Positions 42,775 through 54,674 are shown, numbered from the stretch's first letter. The stretch is 64,000 nt of DNA from Anniella stebbinsi (GCA_029215795.1 JARDYH010000003.1:174418382-174482381), one strand, 5' to 3'. Notes: generated from the sequence alone by a model not told the origin. Made by a program: numbers and translations.

Positions 42775-44720
42775 ATTAATTTATTACATCTCTATACAAC
42801 CCAATATCTGAAGCTTTTTGGGCAATTCATAAAAATTAAAAATATAAAGTATAAAGTATAAATCTACAGTATAAAAATACAACCAGAATAAAACTTAGCA
42901 GCAATGTAGAGGTTTAAACTTCAGTATCAGATTTAAAATAGCAAAGCTAAAAGACTAGAACACTAAAATTCTTGGAAAATAAAAAGGTCTTCAGCTGGTG
43001 CCAGAAAGAGTACAACATAGGTGCCAGGTGAACCTCTCTAGGGAGTTGGGGGGCTTCAGAGAAAAGGTCCTCTTCCTGGTAGCCACTGGCCTCACTTGGC
43101 AGGTGCTCCCAGAGAAGGACCCCTGAAGATAAGGGAGGATACAGTCCTTCAAACAACCTGGCCCTAAGCTGTTTAGGGCTTTGAAAGTTAAAATCAGCAC
43201 TTTAATTGGGCCAGACATGGACTGGTAGCCAGTGCAGTTGGAAAAGTATTGGTATGATATGATCATGTTGGCCAATCCCCTGTTTTGGACCAGCTGAAGT
43301 TTCAGACCATTTTCAAAGGCAGGCCCATGTATAACCCATTGCAGTAACCCATACGAGAGGTTACCACAGCAAGTATAACTGTAACTTGTGCCTCAAGTGA
43401 CAGTTCTGGGTCGAAGAGCACACCCACACTATGAACCTGATCCTTTAGGGGGAAGTACAATCCCTACAGAACAGGTTGAACATCACCTAACCAGGCAGAC
43501 AAACCACCCAACTGTACCTTCATCTTGTCTGGATTGAGTCTCAGTTTGTTGGTCCTCATTCAGTCCATTACCATGCCCAGGCACTGATTCAGAACAGCCA
43601 CTGCCTCACCTCAGACCACACCTCCAGATAACCTCCCCCAGTGGTTTCACGTTGATATTGAACAGCATAGGGGATAAAATAGAGCCCTGTGGAACCCCAT
43701 AGTAGGCCTGTGCACCATCTCAGGCTGAATCCCCGACATCGAGGTGAGGTGAAGCGGGCCGATTCAGCTCGCCTCTACCTGTTTCCAAGGCGGTACCAGG
43801 TCGGCCCATGGCACCCCAAGGCCAAAGCAGATCAGCACTGAAGCCTTGGGGTGCCTCAGACTGATTCGGAGTAGTGCTGGGCCACTCCCCACTGCCCACC
43901 TACCTGGGAAAGCCAGTACAAGGCCGGATATGAGTCGAGGTGAATCCATTGGACTCACCGGACTCACCTCCCTCTCCCTCCCCAACCTCCTCGCCTTCCT
44001 CAGTCAGCTTCCGTTGCCATCGGCGCCGAACTACAGCGGCCGTAAAGAGCCATTCCTCTTTATGGCCGCCATAGTTTGCAGCCATAGATACAGTAAAAAC
44101 AGAGAGTTGCCTCGGCTCTCTGGGAGGAGGAAGAGGAGGAGGAGGAAGAGGAAGATGTGATTCACAGGTAAATCCCGGTGGCGGTTCTAGGTTGGGGGAT
44201 GGGGGCAAGGGAGCTGAAAGGAGGAGGGGCTGGGAGCAGGGAATGGGGAGCTGGGAGTTTCATGGACTCCCAGTAGGCCTTGCATAGGGCTGGCACCCAT
44301 GAACTTTCAAGGCCAAGTCACTTCGGGGGGCAATCTCACTTCAGCTTTGTCGTTGAGGCAGGCACCCCCCAAAGCACCCCGAGGCAAATCAGGGCCATTT
44401 TGGAGGCTCCAAAATGGCCTCTGACATGAGTCAGGTGTGTGTGTGCGCACAGCCCCACTCCATAGTATAGTTTCCAAGGCACAGAGCAATAGTAACCCCC
44501 CACCAGGTTCTGTTATCTGCCATCCAAGTAGGAATGGAGCCACTGTAGCACAGTGTGTCCAACTGCCAGCTCAGACAACCTATCCAGAAGGATACCATGG
44601 TCAATGGTATCAAAAGTCACTGAGAGGTACAAGAGAATAAACAGGGTCACACTCCCCCTGTCTTTCTCCTACAAAGCTCATCCCACAGGGCGACCAAGGT
44701 ACTTGCCATAAAAAGGCCTC
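42775..44720 (-). pseudogene. L2-type LINE (minus strand), split by a hAT
   Basis: The 3' tail is at the left ('tatttattaatttattacat'), followed by the UTR and a C-terminal region at 42991-43275 that translates as 'IKVLILTFKALNSLGPGCLK'. At 43500-43690 the complement encodes the RT-to-C-terminal connection ('LNPDKMKV'-like), as in 8180-8300. After the hAT (43703-44457) the frame resumes ('WGFHRALF' region) and 'gataccatggtcaatggtat' is the complement of the FDTIDHG box. Stops and shifts throughout. Confidence 0.75.
43703..44457. mobile_element. CpG-rich hAT element inside L2
   Basis: The ends TAGGCCTGTGCAC and the complement of the right end, TGGGGCTGTGCGC, are inverted repeats. The flanks ccccatag (43695-43702) and ctccatag (44458-44465) differ at one of eight bases. 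The interior has a palindrome ('ggccgtaaagag' with 'ctctttatggcc', about 44037-44080) and a GGA-rich run (44120-44155). No transposase. The frames over it are GC-rich chance ORFs. Confidence 0.8.
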
Positions 44721-44846
44721 CACTTTGTAAGTGGTCCATGCTGGATCACTTGAGTTAGACATTCATTGGTAGGTGCTCCATCACCATATTGCAAGTCTCT
44801 ACACTCCAAATCCACAGGCCTGCAGACATATCCAGTAACGACATAT

Positions 44847-45046
44847 CCAGTGGAGGATGGTGGCTCTGATTTCAGTGGTGATGTAAATCCATTCTGATTT
44901 TCAGTTAGAGCCAGCCAGAACTCTAAAATAACTATCCAGACTGTGGAACCAAATCCACCAAATTGTTTCAGCACCTTGGATAGCTCCTTCAGAGTTCTGG
45001 CTTGTTCTACAGCCTCACCAAAATCAGAGCCACCAGCCTCCAGTGG
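44847..45046. mobile_element. 200-bp TIR element
   Basis: Arms 'ccagtggaggatggtggctc' and the complement of the right end, 'ccactggaggctggtggctc', pair at about 25 of 27 positions (44847-44873 with 45019-45046). 'acatatccagt' is directly repeated just left of and into the start (44827, 44841). No clear TSD. Confidence 0.65.
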
Positions 45047-46810
45047 TCAGATCTGTGGGTGAATAGTCAAACAAACCATTGGGCATAATAATTTCTGACT
45101 TGCCCACAATGATTAACACTTTCTAGTGCTGCAAAACGTGGTGTTGTTTTAATTCAGGAAGTTAAATCACAGGAGGAGAACTGTATCAGCCCAATCACTG
45201 GGGCCATAAGGGCAGGGGTGCTGGTGTGGCTTTAGGCCTGGTTTGGGGAAATGCCAGTCTTGCCTCTCTTCTCTTGCATGCCTCTGCTTTTCTAGTCTTC
45301 TACACTTCCGCACATCCACGCCCTTAAGTAATGGGTTGGCTCACAGCTCCACAATGCAGGCTGTGAACCACCAATGACATTACACCGAGGTGCCAGAGAC
45401 CATATCCAAGCCTTTTCAGTCAATGGTTAGGCTGGCCCTATCACTAGGCAAAGTAAGGCAGCAAATGCTGGGAGACAGCAACAAGGTGCTGGAAGAGAGA
45501 GTTATTTGCCACACAGCCTGCTCTGCCCCACCCTAGAGACTGTAGCTTTCAGATATAGTGGAGGAGATTGTCCCATTGCCAAGGCTGATCCAGCAGACTT
45601 TGATACATGGAATGGGAGGGCGCCATCTTTGCCTCTGGCAGCAAAATGCCTTGGGCCAGGACTGCCGACAATTATTTGTTGAAACCTTCAAATAAAACCT
45701 CACCCCACCAACCAACACTTTTTGCACATTATAATAAAACCCAATTTTGGAGAAGACAGCTAACTTCCTATATAATTTTTCTTTGAAGAATAAAGAAGTA
45801 GCTGACAACAATTTCTTACTCAATTGTGCCACATTTTCACCAATGCAAACTTTGATATTTCATGTTTAAAGCCTTCCATCAAATAGCCTGTATCTGGCTT
45901 TATGTTTTGCACGGTTCCATTCTTTTCCCAAGCCGCTCCTCCAGTGCTCCAGCTGCTGTACAGTACACAGAAGGGCTTCTATCCAGTGAAGGCTAAGAAG
46001 GAGGCTCCCCCTAAGGAATCAGATGAAATGCCCTTTCAAAATGTCCTCCAAAGAAACTGCAGCTTCTTGATAGCCTTTCCTGAGGTTTCCTTAGAAGAAA
46101 ATGTGTCTGAGAGCATAATCACCCACATAAAGACATTAAGTGCCCTTGGCTTAGATTAGCCCCTAAGATCCTCATGTGAAGTTGATGAGGATGTTTGGCA
46201 AGAAAACAGAAAGTTTGGTTTCCTGTCTTCTCAAAGCTGTGTCCTCGGGTATTTAAGGAACTAATAATGCTTGACTTTGGCTGGTGGAGAGCAGGAGCGG
46301 GAGGGACAGTTTTCTCATGCAAACTCTGGCATGTTTTTGGAAGTTTGAACCACACTGATGACTCTGTAGCCACAAACAGGGTTGGTGTAATTTTCATCTG
46401 GTCTGGCTGGCATTTTCCTGTGACTGAAGGAGATCAGTACAAATCTTACAGCAGTTATACTGGACCATTTAATTAGGGACAGCATGAGGGCCAAATTAGT
46501 GAATTGGATCTGCAACATTTTTTTTTTTTAACAAATGCACATGTCTGGAATTTATTCAGATCAGGAGACAGTGATGGGGGAAATTCTCTCCTAAGCTGCT
46601 ATTTGTTACACAGGGATAAAGCAAATAGATAAAGAGGCAGAAAGCCCATCCATAACTTTGAAACTGGCTATTTCTTGTGCTTTTAGGGACTGAGACATTT
46701 CCTGGTTAAAACACATTGATCCCTTGTTCTCTGTTCATTAGTGTTTGCTGCTACCATTTCCCTAATCTGCTGATTTGGTGTCATTAAAAGAAATACCTGG
46801 ATCTTCTTTC
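45047..46810. other. Unassigned DNA with a candidate ORF
   Basis: Contains the 85-codon frame discussed separately (45902-46159). Otherwise nothing recognised. Confidence 0.4.
45902..46159 (+). other. Open frame of unknown status
   Basis: The frame has a less repeat-like composition than its neighbours: 'QKGFYPVKAKKEAPPKESDE' followed by 'MPFQNVLQRNCSFLIAFPEV' and 'SLEENVSESIITHIKTLSAL'. I do not recognise a family. It could be a processed pseudogene fragment, an exon or chance. No poly-A tract, splice pair or promoter settles the matter. Confidence 0.2.
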
Positions 46811-46895
46811 TAAAAATTAGGGTGACCAACTGGTAAGGGATGATGGGAGTTGCAAGCCAAAATATCTGGAGGTTCACAAGTTGCCCACCCTTGAT
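46811..46895. mobile_element. Half copy of the palindromic MITE
   Basis: 'aagggatgatgggagttgca' and 'atctggaggttcacaagttg' are family landmarks. The end 'cccacccttg' fits the CAGGGGTGGG-type terminus. Confidence 0.5.
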
Positions 46896-47397
46896 GTAGC
46901 TGTTTCATGGGCAAAAGTCTTGATAGGTTTGGTGCATTCAGATGCACAGACTGGGTTTCCCCAGCTGTGAGAACTTCCCCATTCATTTGAATGAAGGGGA
47001 AGTCTTAACATTATGTTAGTAAAGACCATAATATTGTGTTCATTAAGGACATAATATTAGGTTCATTCAGAGCAAGGACCTATGAGTTGGGACAAGTCTA
47101 ACTTTTAATGCAAGGCCAGGGCAAAATTTACCACCTCTTGAGATGTGAAGAGGAAGAAGAGGAGGGTTGGGGTTTTTTTTTGAAAGCATGGAACAATTTT
47201 ATTCCCAGTTTCATTGAAAATAAAGAATATTTTTCCAGTAGGGTAAAAATGACTGTGTTGTTCATCTCTAAAAGAAGGAACTTTTCCAAACAATTAAAAC
47301 TAAAAGTGCTGACAGAAGAAATATCGTTACCACAGCAAAAGGCAAGCAAAAGGGAACCCAGCATGTAAGCAGCCTCTTCTCAACAAACACATGTACG

Positions 47398-47451
47398 CAC
47401 ACACACACACACACACACACCCGCATGCATGCATGAACACACACACACACA
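47398..47451. repeat. (CA)n microsatellite, interrupted
   Basis: Two CA tracts (47398-47420 and 47437-47451) separated by 'ccgcatgcatgcatgaa'. Confidence 0.9.
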
Positions 47452-47950
47452 GTATATTAATGCACAGATTTTCTTCACCAATGTAAATAAATTGTAAGAA
47501 CTAATAAGAAATGCCATCCTAATCAAAACAAGCTGATAAACGTTTATATTTTCTACCAAACAATCATATGTGTTAATGAGCCAATTTCAATGTAACTGTG
47601 TGGGGTTTTTTGTTTTGTTTTGTTTTGACCACAAAGGAAGACCTGTAGAGGAGTATGCATGGAAAATGTTGTCAATGCACAGATATTTGAGGAAGGAGGT
47701 AGAAAAAGAATACTAGATTCTTTCCCGCTCAAGTCCTGTGCAAAGTGTTTGCATTTCTCCTTGGTATCTCGCAAGATTTGTCAACAAGTCTGATATTTAA
47801 TGTTCAAAAAGTTATATGTGAATGAAAAAAGTAATTGTTAATAGAATGGCTCTTTTTATGTTGATCAGAAGCTGTGAATTCTTATAGAATGAGCCTGTAC
47901 ATAATCTCCTCTCATATATACCTGGCCAGACCGTAACATCGTATTCAGAG
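47452..47950. other. Unassigned DNA
   Basis: Nothing recognised. Confidence 0.4.
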
Positions 47951-47979
47951 GCCCTCTTCCAGGTGCCCCTACCAAATGA

Positions 47980-48325
47980 AGTGAGAGGGCCTTTTCAGTG
48001 GTGGTATCACAGCTGTGGTATATTCTCCAGAGATAGGCTCGACTAGAGCCTAATTGTGGTATTTTTGGCTCCTGGCCTGGGGAAGACCAGGCTTTTTTAT
48101 TCGCCCAGGCTTTTTAGTTCTTTAGTTTTGTTTTAAGATGTGTGATGTTATGCTTTTACATAATTCCCTGCTGGTTGTTTTTACTCTGGTTTTAGTCTGT
48201 TTTCAACTTTTAAAGGTTTTATATTATGTTTATCATGTTGTATTTTAGGGTTTACATTTCTGTGAACCACCCCAGAAAGCTTTGGCTATTGGGCAGTATA
48301 TAAATGTAATAAATAAATATAATAC
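47980..48325 (+). mobile_element. L2-type LINE 3' end
   Basis: 'gagagggccttttcagtggt' corresponds to the L2 'RAFSVV' motif, followed by a long T-rich UTR, 'gaaccaccccagaaagcttt', 'ggctattgggcagtatataa' and AAAT repeats. Confidence 0.75.
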
Positions 48326-48674
48326 GCTTCTTCTGTGCCACCAACATAGATTACTTTGGTCTTGTAAGCCATTGACTTCCTAATGTAGTAGAACTCTTGG
48401 GGAGTATTAGCTACTCTTCAGAAGTATTGTAAGTGGGAAACACTTCAAAGATCATCCTTACCTGTCCATTTATACTACTATCCTTGTACAGGTAATACTG
48501 AGGTAGAATTTTATGGGTCATAGGTTTGCCTCCTCTCTTCTCAACCACATTAGTGGGGAGAATGGGAAGGCAGGGTATCTAGTAGCTCCCTGCCATGTCT
48601 GTCAACCTTGTACATGCTAAAAGATTTTGGGAGAAATTGGGGAGGGGAGGAAAACTGCTTAGAGATTGCATAAT

Positions 48675-49300
48675 ATCAAACAGTATATGAGTATTGACAG
48701 GGGGAATGTGTCCCTGCTGGTACTTTTGGATATCTCAGCAGCTTTTGTTATCATTGACCATGGTATCCTTCTGGAACGCCTGAGGGATTTGAATCAGTAG
48801 TACTGTGCTCCAGTGGTTCTGGATGAAGTACAAAGTATTGGTCATTACCTTTAAAGCCCTACATGGTTTGGGTCCAGATTACCTGCGGGATCGCCTTCTC
48901 CCATACAATCCATTCCGCACACTCAGGTCCTCTGGGGAGAACTTACTTCAGTCAGCCAAAACTAGGCTGACAACTGTTACCCAGAGGACCTTTTCTTCTG
49001 CCGCCCCCCAGACTGTGGAATGGCCTGCTGGAGGAGATTCGTCAACTTAATACTCTCTCCAAGTTTAAGACAGCTGTAAAGACTAATCTCTTCCAGCAGG
49101 CCTACCCAGGTGAATTTTAAACCTAAGAATTTTAAGATGTCCTGATAGTTATTTTAATATTGCATTCGTTTTTTATGCTTTTTAAATTAGTTTTACGCAT
49201 TTGATTTTGTATTGTTGTACTAATGTTGTCCCCAACCTCGATCCAAAGGGAGAAGCAGATAAGAAATAAATATGTTGTTGTTGTTGTTGTTGTTGTTAAA
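48675..49300 (+). pseudogene. L2-type LINE, internally deleted
   Basis: 48690-48790 translates as 'SLLVLLDISAAFVIIDHGIL', an RT box (the usual 'FDTIDHG' read as 'FVIIDHG'). The next recognisable part, from 48805, is 'YKVLVITFKALHGLGPDYLR' and 'TFSSAAPQTVEWPAG', the C-terminus. The catalytic RT segment between them is missing, so about 1 kb of ORF is deleted. The UTR ends 'ctcgatccaaagggagaagc' and a (TTG)n tail at 49273-49297. The same UTR subfamily occurs at 60739 and 62341. Confidence 0.75.
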
Positions 49301-51461
49301 GTATTAATAATAAATGAATGAATAAATAAGTAATGGTTGAAGGATCTGGAGCAGGGATGGGAAATCTAGAGGTCACAGGCCACATAAGGCCTGTGGAGGT
49401 TCTCCATCCGGCCTGCCAGCATCATCTTCCCCTCTACCTGTAGGAAAAAGAAAAGGAATGCAAAAGCAGCAGGAGGAAACAGTGGGGGCAGGGTTGAGCC
49501 TACCTGAAACCTCAAAGCACTGGAGGATGCTTGAGACAGAAAATTGGGAGTTGGGGATATACAGACGTGGTGGTGGATTTGGAGGTAATGAACAGGGCAG
49601 CAGGTAGAGTTTGTGGAATTAAGTATCACGGTCATAGTGGGGATTGTGACAGAGCCAGATGGTGTTTTTGGTCCATGTATGGCTGAGACTGTATGTCAGA
49701 TTAAATTAATTTGCAAAAGACTGAAAAAAAATTGGGAAGGAGGAGGATACCTAAACTGCTATAATGTAATACTACCCTTGATGTCAAGTCACCATAAAAC
49801 TTGATGATGGTGATTTTGATTGTATTCTCTGATTAGGATTGGGCCCTTTGCTATGTTTCCCTACCTCGATCTAATTTAAAAAGACCAGGAGAAAGGAGGG
49901 GAAATACTTTTAAGTACAATTCATTGCATTTATGACATTGGTTTTAAATTTTAAAAATATCTGATGGTTACACCTGTCTTGCAAAACCAATTATGCCACT
50001 AGACAAAAATGTCATGGGAATGGAAGTTTGGCTGGATACATATTACAAAACCCTTTAGACTTCCCGAAAGCTTTACATAATTTATAACAGATTTTTTTGC
50101 AATTTACAGGAAACATACTTCTAAAACACATCAGATTGCAATATTTTCCATGTCAACAATTTAGCATATCCCCAAAGGAGCATTCTCTTTGCCCACCATC
50201 TCTTCTTTCAAGCTTCCTTCTCCCAGTTGCTCATGGGATTCCATCATAATTGGAACTGGCCTCTGCCTTTTGCTTCAAATCACTTTCGCCTCTGGCAGTG
50301 AGGAAGCCTCATATGAAATGGTTTTGTGAAGTCGACAAAAATGGAATTTGATCTGCCACAGTGTGTCTGCATTTTCCTAATGCATTCTGGTAAAGTAAGT
50401 GATTGCATCATTACAAACCTGCAGTCAATTCAAATGGATTTTCTCAGCTTTACTTTACACTTTGAGACTTCCTGAAAAAGCACAGGGCAAGTTCATGTAC
50501 AGTACAGGCCAAAATTTCCCTAAAAGTCCTATTCCTTTCATAATTCTGAAGTGGAATTAAAAACATTTGGCCCAGCTAGGCTAACAGACAGCTGCTTGCA
50601 ATTAGATGAAGCATTGCATCCAGTCTCTTAACCAACTTCCCAGTCTGAAAAATACTATAATGTGAACAATAAAGCATTATGATTTCTCATTGCATTTTAA
50701 CTCCCATAGGTCTTTCCTTTTTACCCTGTATTGGCTACTCACACGCCATTTACACTGGAGTTAACCACATCAACGTCATCAAAACTGTGGGCCCATTCTT
50801 CTACAAGATTCAGCAACATTGGATAATTCCTATAATAGATACATGCAGAAATGTATTCATTTAAGTGGTCCACCAGTTCAATGTGCTTGTAATTGAACTC
50901 CATGAACTTAGGTTGGATTCTTGGAGAGCTCCAGTTCATGAAACCATCTCTGAAATGACGACCCATCATAGATCTCATGTGAATCATTCCATGAATCATT
51001 CCGTAGGAACAAAAATGCTTGCCAGGGGTTGTATAAGTTGTCTGTGGATTGTTTGTTATGTCATATCAAGGACTCTATACTGGAACTATCTTTTGTTGAG
51101 TAGATATAAAATATGGAGATATGCTCCTGTTCCAAAAATTATATATTTATGAATATTGTCATTCTCCCTACAAAAAACCATAGATATGGGTCTTTGAGCA
51201 GAGTGCCTTTGGACCCAAGACATATCGCACCAAAGTCTGGAATGTTTGTATATGTATAGAATATTTTCTTTGGCTACTGCCATTACAATTCTAACATTAC
51301 CCTCAACTTCTCCATGATACTCCAACAAGCATACATGTTGGTATTGGTTTTGTCTATACAGGAATGGGATCTAAGACCTATTCTAAGTTTAGCCAAGCTT
51401 GGGTGGGATCAGCAAATTGTTCAACTCCTGGGGCAATATTTCACTGATTTATAGTGGTATT
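49301..51461. other. Unassigned DNA, possible hAT fragment at its left
   Basis: 49350-49420 ('gcagggatgggaaatctaga') resembles a CAGGGGTGGGGAA-type hAT end. The remainder is unassigned. Confidence 0.35.
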
Positions 51462-51556
51462 GACAACTGTTGGGGCCCATGACACAATCTATATACTGTT
51501 TTCAAACCACTTTCAAAGTGTTATATCCTGCTTGGTGTAGATCTGGCCTAGGTAAG
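51462..51556. mobile_element. Short TIR element fragment (Harbinger-like family)
   Basis: Inverted orientation relative to 6977-7091: 'ttgacaactgttggggccca', 'ctatatactgttttcaaacc' and 'tgcttggtgtagatctggcc'. Only part of the element remains. Confidence 0.55.
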
Positions 51557-51649
51557 AAAGACAGTATGCAATCAACAACAGTTGTAATTGCAAGTTTGTT
51601 ATTAATGTGCTGCGCTAGTTACTTCACAGTCCTTATTCTAGCCAAACAA

Positions 51650-52009
51650 TGACCCTGTTCAGAAGACACCTTAAACCATGGCTTTAATCATGGTGAATAC
51701 GGTTTTTTGGTTGTATTTGCAGCTGTTGTCCTCATTTTGTTTTTCCTGACAGCCCCGCCCCCTCCAGCATGCTTTGTTATTTTAAGCATATCATTGAAAT
51801 GGGCACTTCAGAGTCCGAAGCATGTATGCTGGTTGGAAGCATGACACACATGCCAAACAACAAAAAGTCAATAGATCCTGCAGTACTATGGGGATCATGA
51901 CATATGCCAAAGCAGCATAACTTTTACATGGTAAAGGCCAAACTAGACCTGGCTCACATGTAATGACCAACCATAATTAAGCCATGGTTGGTCAGAGCCA
52001 TGGGGGAGC
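51650..52009. repeat. Probable TIR element of the 'gaccctgttcag' type
   Basis: The left end 'gaccctgttcagaagacacc' resembles the insert at 13228. 'taaaccatggcttta' and 'taattaagccatggttggtc' are internal inverted words. The right end is unclear because of the duplication at 52010-52217. Confidence 0.45.
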
Positions 52010-52217
52010 TCACTCATTCTGCATGGTCTGACAATACAGGGCTTGTCGTTTTGTACAAATAGTCTGTCACATCAGCCTTTTATAAAAAATCTAATAGGTG
52101 GGAAGCAGCGAGCTCACTCATTCCTGCATGATATGACAACCCAGGGGTTAAATAACCCATGGCTTGTCATTATGTGCAAATAGTCTGTCACATCGGGCTT
52201 TTATAAAATTTAATAGT
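52010..52217. repeat. Imperfect tandem duplication, ~100-bp unit
   Basis: Unit 1 (about 52010-52098) and unit 2 (about 52110-52217) share 'gagctcactcattc', 'caaatagtctgtcacatc' and 'cttttataaaa' in order. Unit 2 has an extra 'ggttaaataacccatgg' segment. Confidence 0.75.
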
Positions 52218-52274
52218 AGCCATGGTGTGGGTATGGGTATATTGTGTGTGCTTTTTGTCAGAAATGCTACACAC

Positions 52275-52468
52275 AGGCCTAATCCACACCAAGCAGGATA
52301 TAGCACTATGAAAGTGGTACGAAAGCAGTATATGGTATGTATCTATGGGCCCCAACAGTTGTCAGTGCACTTCAATACTGCTATAAAGCAGTAGTGTGGC
52401 TCCTACCTTTTATATACTGCTTTCATAGTGCAATATCCTGCTTGGTCTGGATTAGGCCATATAGATGG
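52275..52468. mobile_element. Palindromic TIR element (Harbinger-like family)
   Basis: Begins 'ggcctaatccacaccaagca' and ends 'tgcttggtctggattaggcc'; the arms pair over about 40 bp ('gcaggatatagcactatgaa' with 'ttcatagtgcaatatcctgc'). It is the most symmetrical member of the family at 4322 and 6977. No clean TSD. Confidence 0.7.
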
Positions 52469-52769
52469 TAGGTTTAACCCTTTCCTTCTCCATCACAATT
52501 CTAATTTAAAAACCTCCCACCCCCCAAAGGCATTATTACCCAAGGAAGAAGGTTCTCACTGGTGCTTACTTTGACCCTGAGGCACACCAAAAGTTGTCCT
52601 CTTTCTAGGATTTGATCCTTTAGTCAACTGTATATTTTGGTTTTAATTATGTTCTTATCTTTTGAACCTCTGTGAGCAATCAAATAAATTGTAAACAAGT
52701 AAACTAAATGAACACTAAGATGTGTATCAACATAATTCACTGAGATGGATTTGTCTTTGGATTGGCTAC

Positions 52770-52904
52770 ATCAGCCTTTCCCAACCGAGGCTTCAAAATG
52801 TTTTAGAATACAAATCCCAGCATGCCTGACCATTGACCATGGTGGCTGGGACTGATGGGAATTGAAGTCTAAAACATGTGGAGGGCACTGGTTCGGGAAG
52901 GATG
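52770..52904. mobile_element. Palindromic hAT-type MITE
   Basis: 'cagcctttcccaaccgaggc' at the left and 'actggttcgggaaggatg' at the right pair. The centre reads 'ccatggtggctgggactgat'. A full-length copy. Confidence 0.65.
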
Positions 52905-53520
52905 GGTTACGTAAAGCAAAGTAGTTCATTTAATTCTACAATTTTGCATAAAATGGGAAGGCACAGATTAGCTTGTAGCCTTCTTTGAAGTAATATTTGC
53001 TGTACCAGGTATCAGACCATATCACAAAATGTGCTCTGTGGCAAGTCTCAAGAAAGCTGCTGCCTTTTCATCTGATACAATAACTTGGTTCCCAGATGAA
53101 GTCTCATTTCAGCTATCATTGACAACACTTTCACCTTCCACTTTTTTAGAAAGTGCTGATTGGCAAAGATTCACTTCACAGAGGGGGAAAAGCCACTTTC
53201 CATTAAGGGTTGAGTAGACTAGATAGCAAAATTAAAGAGGATTTGAGATTCAAACATCAGTAGAAAGCTGGGCTTCTTGCAGCCTTGCTACGCATAAGCT
53301 GTCCACTTCCCTAATTCAAACAAAACCACAAGATGATATCAGCAAAGCAGCAATGCATGTGAATCCTCAGTTCGAAACTCATATTTTGTAATAAAATCAA
53401 CAAATACAGTGCCACCCTAAGATCTTGTCTTCTCTTTTCTATTGTATTAAGCTGTTCTGGCCTAATAGACACAGAAATATAACAAAACACAATGATCCAG
53501 TTCATAATTAACAGCAACAA
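52905..53520. other. Unassigned DNA
   Basis: Nothing recognised. Confidence 0.4.
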
Positions 53521-53783
53521 TTCCTAGGTTGTTTAACCCAGGAATTGTGAAGACACATGGAGTACATGAGCTATGCACTAGTAATTTCTGTTTTCTATGT
53601 TCCTGGGTTGTTTCATAACCCAGAAATTCTGGGTTATTTCGGAGTTAAACAATCCAGAGTTGTCAGGCTCAGACATTACAAAACAACCCAGGCATGTTGT
53701 GTTCCTGGGTTGTTAATGAAACGTGGAAATGACAAGCATGCAGCTTGCACACTCCACTTGTTAAACAACCCAGAAATTGCTGC
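53521..53783. mobile_element. TIR element rich in AACCCAG words
   Basis: 'ttcctaggttgtttaaccca' at the left and the complement of 'ttgttaaacaacccagaaat' at the right are inverted repeats. The interior repeats 'tcctgggttgtt' and 'aacaacccagg'. The class is unknown. Confidence 0.5.
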
Positions 53784-53794
53784 AAACTAGATTA

Positions 53795-53890
53795 CTGTCT
53801 TGTGGCACCTTGAAGACTAATACATAATTGTGGCATAAGCTTTCATAGACTAGAGCTGACTTATCAGGTACATGACACATGATTGTCAGT
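53795..53890. repeat. 'cttgtggcaccttgaagact' repeat
   Basis: This segment, followed by 'gtggcataagctttcataga', is a repeat I remember from many reptile sequences. Its class is not certain. Confidence 0.45.
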
Positions 53891-54484
53891 TGGCTGATAT
53901 ATATCATATATATGAGTATGGATGTGGGGGGATAGTGAATTATGGTGCCAAAAGGCTATGAAATGCCAGAGGTATTGTCTGTGACATTTCTATGCAAAGC
54001 TCAAATGTAGCAGGGAAGAACTGTACATCCTCCTCAGATCCACCCAGCCTGCCCAAAGCTCCTTAATAGCTGACCTGTGACACTATTGATTACTCCAAGC
54101 TCCAGCTGCTGCACCCAGTTCCCCGGGCACTGAACTCCTGGGCAGCCATCACTCATGGCTGGCAACTGGCACAACAGCAGATGGGGATGGGCCACCAAGT
54201 TAAAGGAAACCTGTATTCACAGGACAGGACAGCTGAGAGATGGGAGGAAAGAGCAGTGCCAAAGTCAGGGCACCAACCTACCTGAGGACACAGAAGCACC
54301 ACCTTGGTGGAACCCTTTCCCACCTTCCTCAAGCTGCTGACAGATCGCCATCATGTGATCTTGGGTCCGGTCCAGGACTGACTTCCACTTGCCTGAGGTT
54401 GGATTTAACTCAACTTTTATACAATCACTGCTAGAAAGAAAAAAAATTCCCAGGGCTATAATTGTAACTCCTCAGGCTTTTCCA
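53891..54484. other. Unassigned DNA
   Basis: Nothing recognised. Confidence 0.4.
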
Positions 54485-54600
54485 GTCTCACACCCTCCAG
54501 ATGTGTTGGGCTATTCATACAATGTTAGATCCCCAATGGCCTCGGTGGCGGGGGATTCTGCAAGTTGTACTCAATGTATCTGAAACACACCAAATTGGAG
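54485..54600. mobile_element. Degraded palindromic MITE
   Basis: 'caccctccagatgtgttggg' and 'gcaagttgtactcaatgtat' are weak family landmarks. Confidence 0.4.
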
Positions 54601-54657
54601 ATGTGTTTCTCCATCAGTTTGGAGGAGCACAGTCTTACAGCTGCCTGCCCCCCTTTG

Positions 54658-54674
54658 CACACACACACACACAC
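54658..54674. repeat. (CA)n microsatellite, short
   Basis: About eight CA units. Confidence 0.85.
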
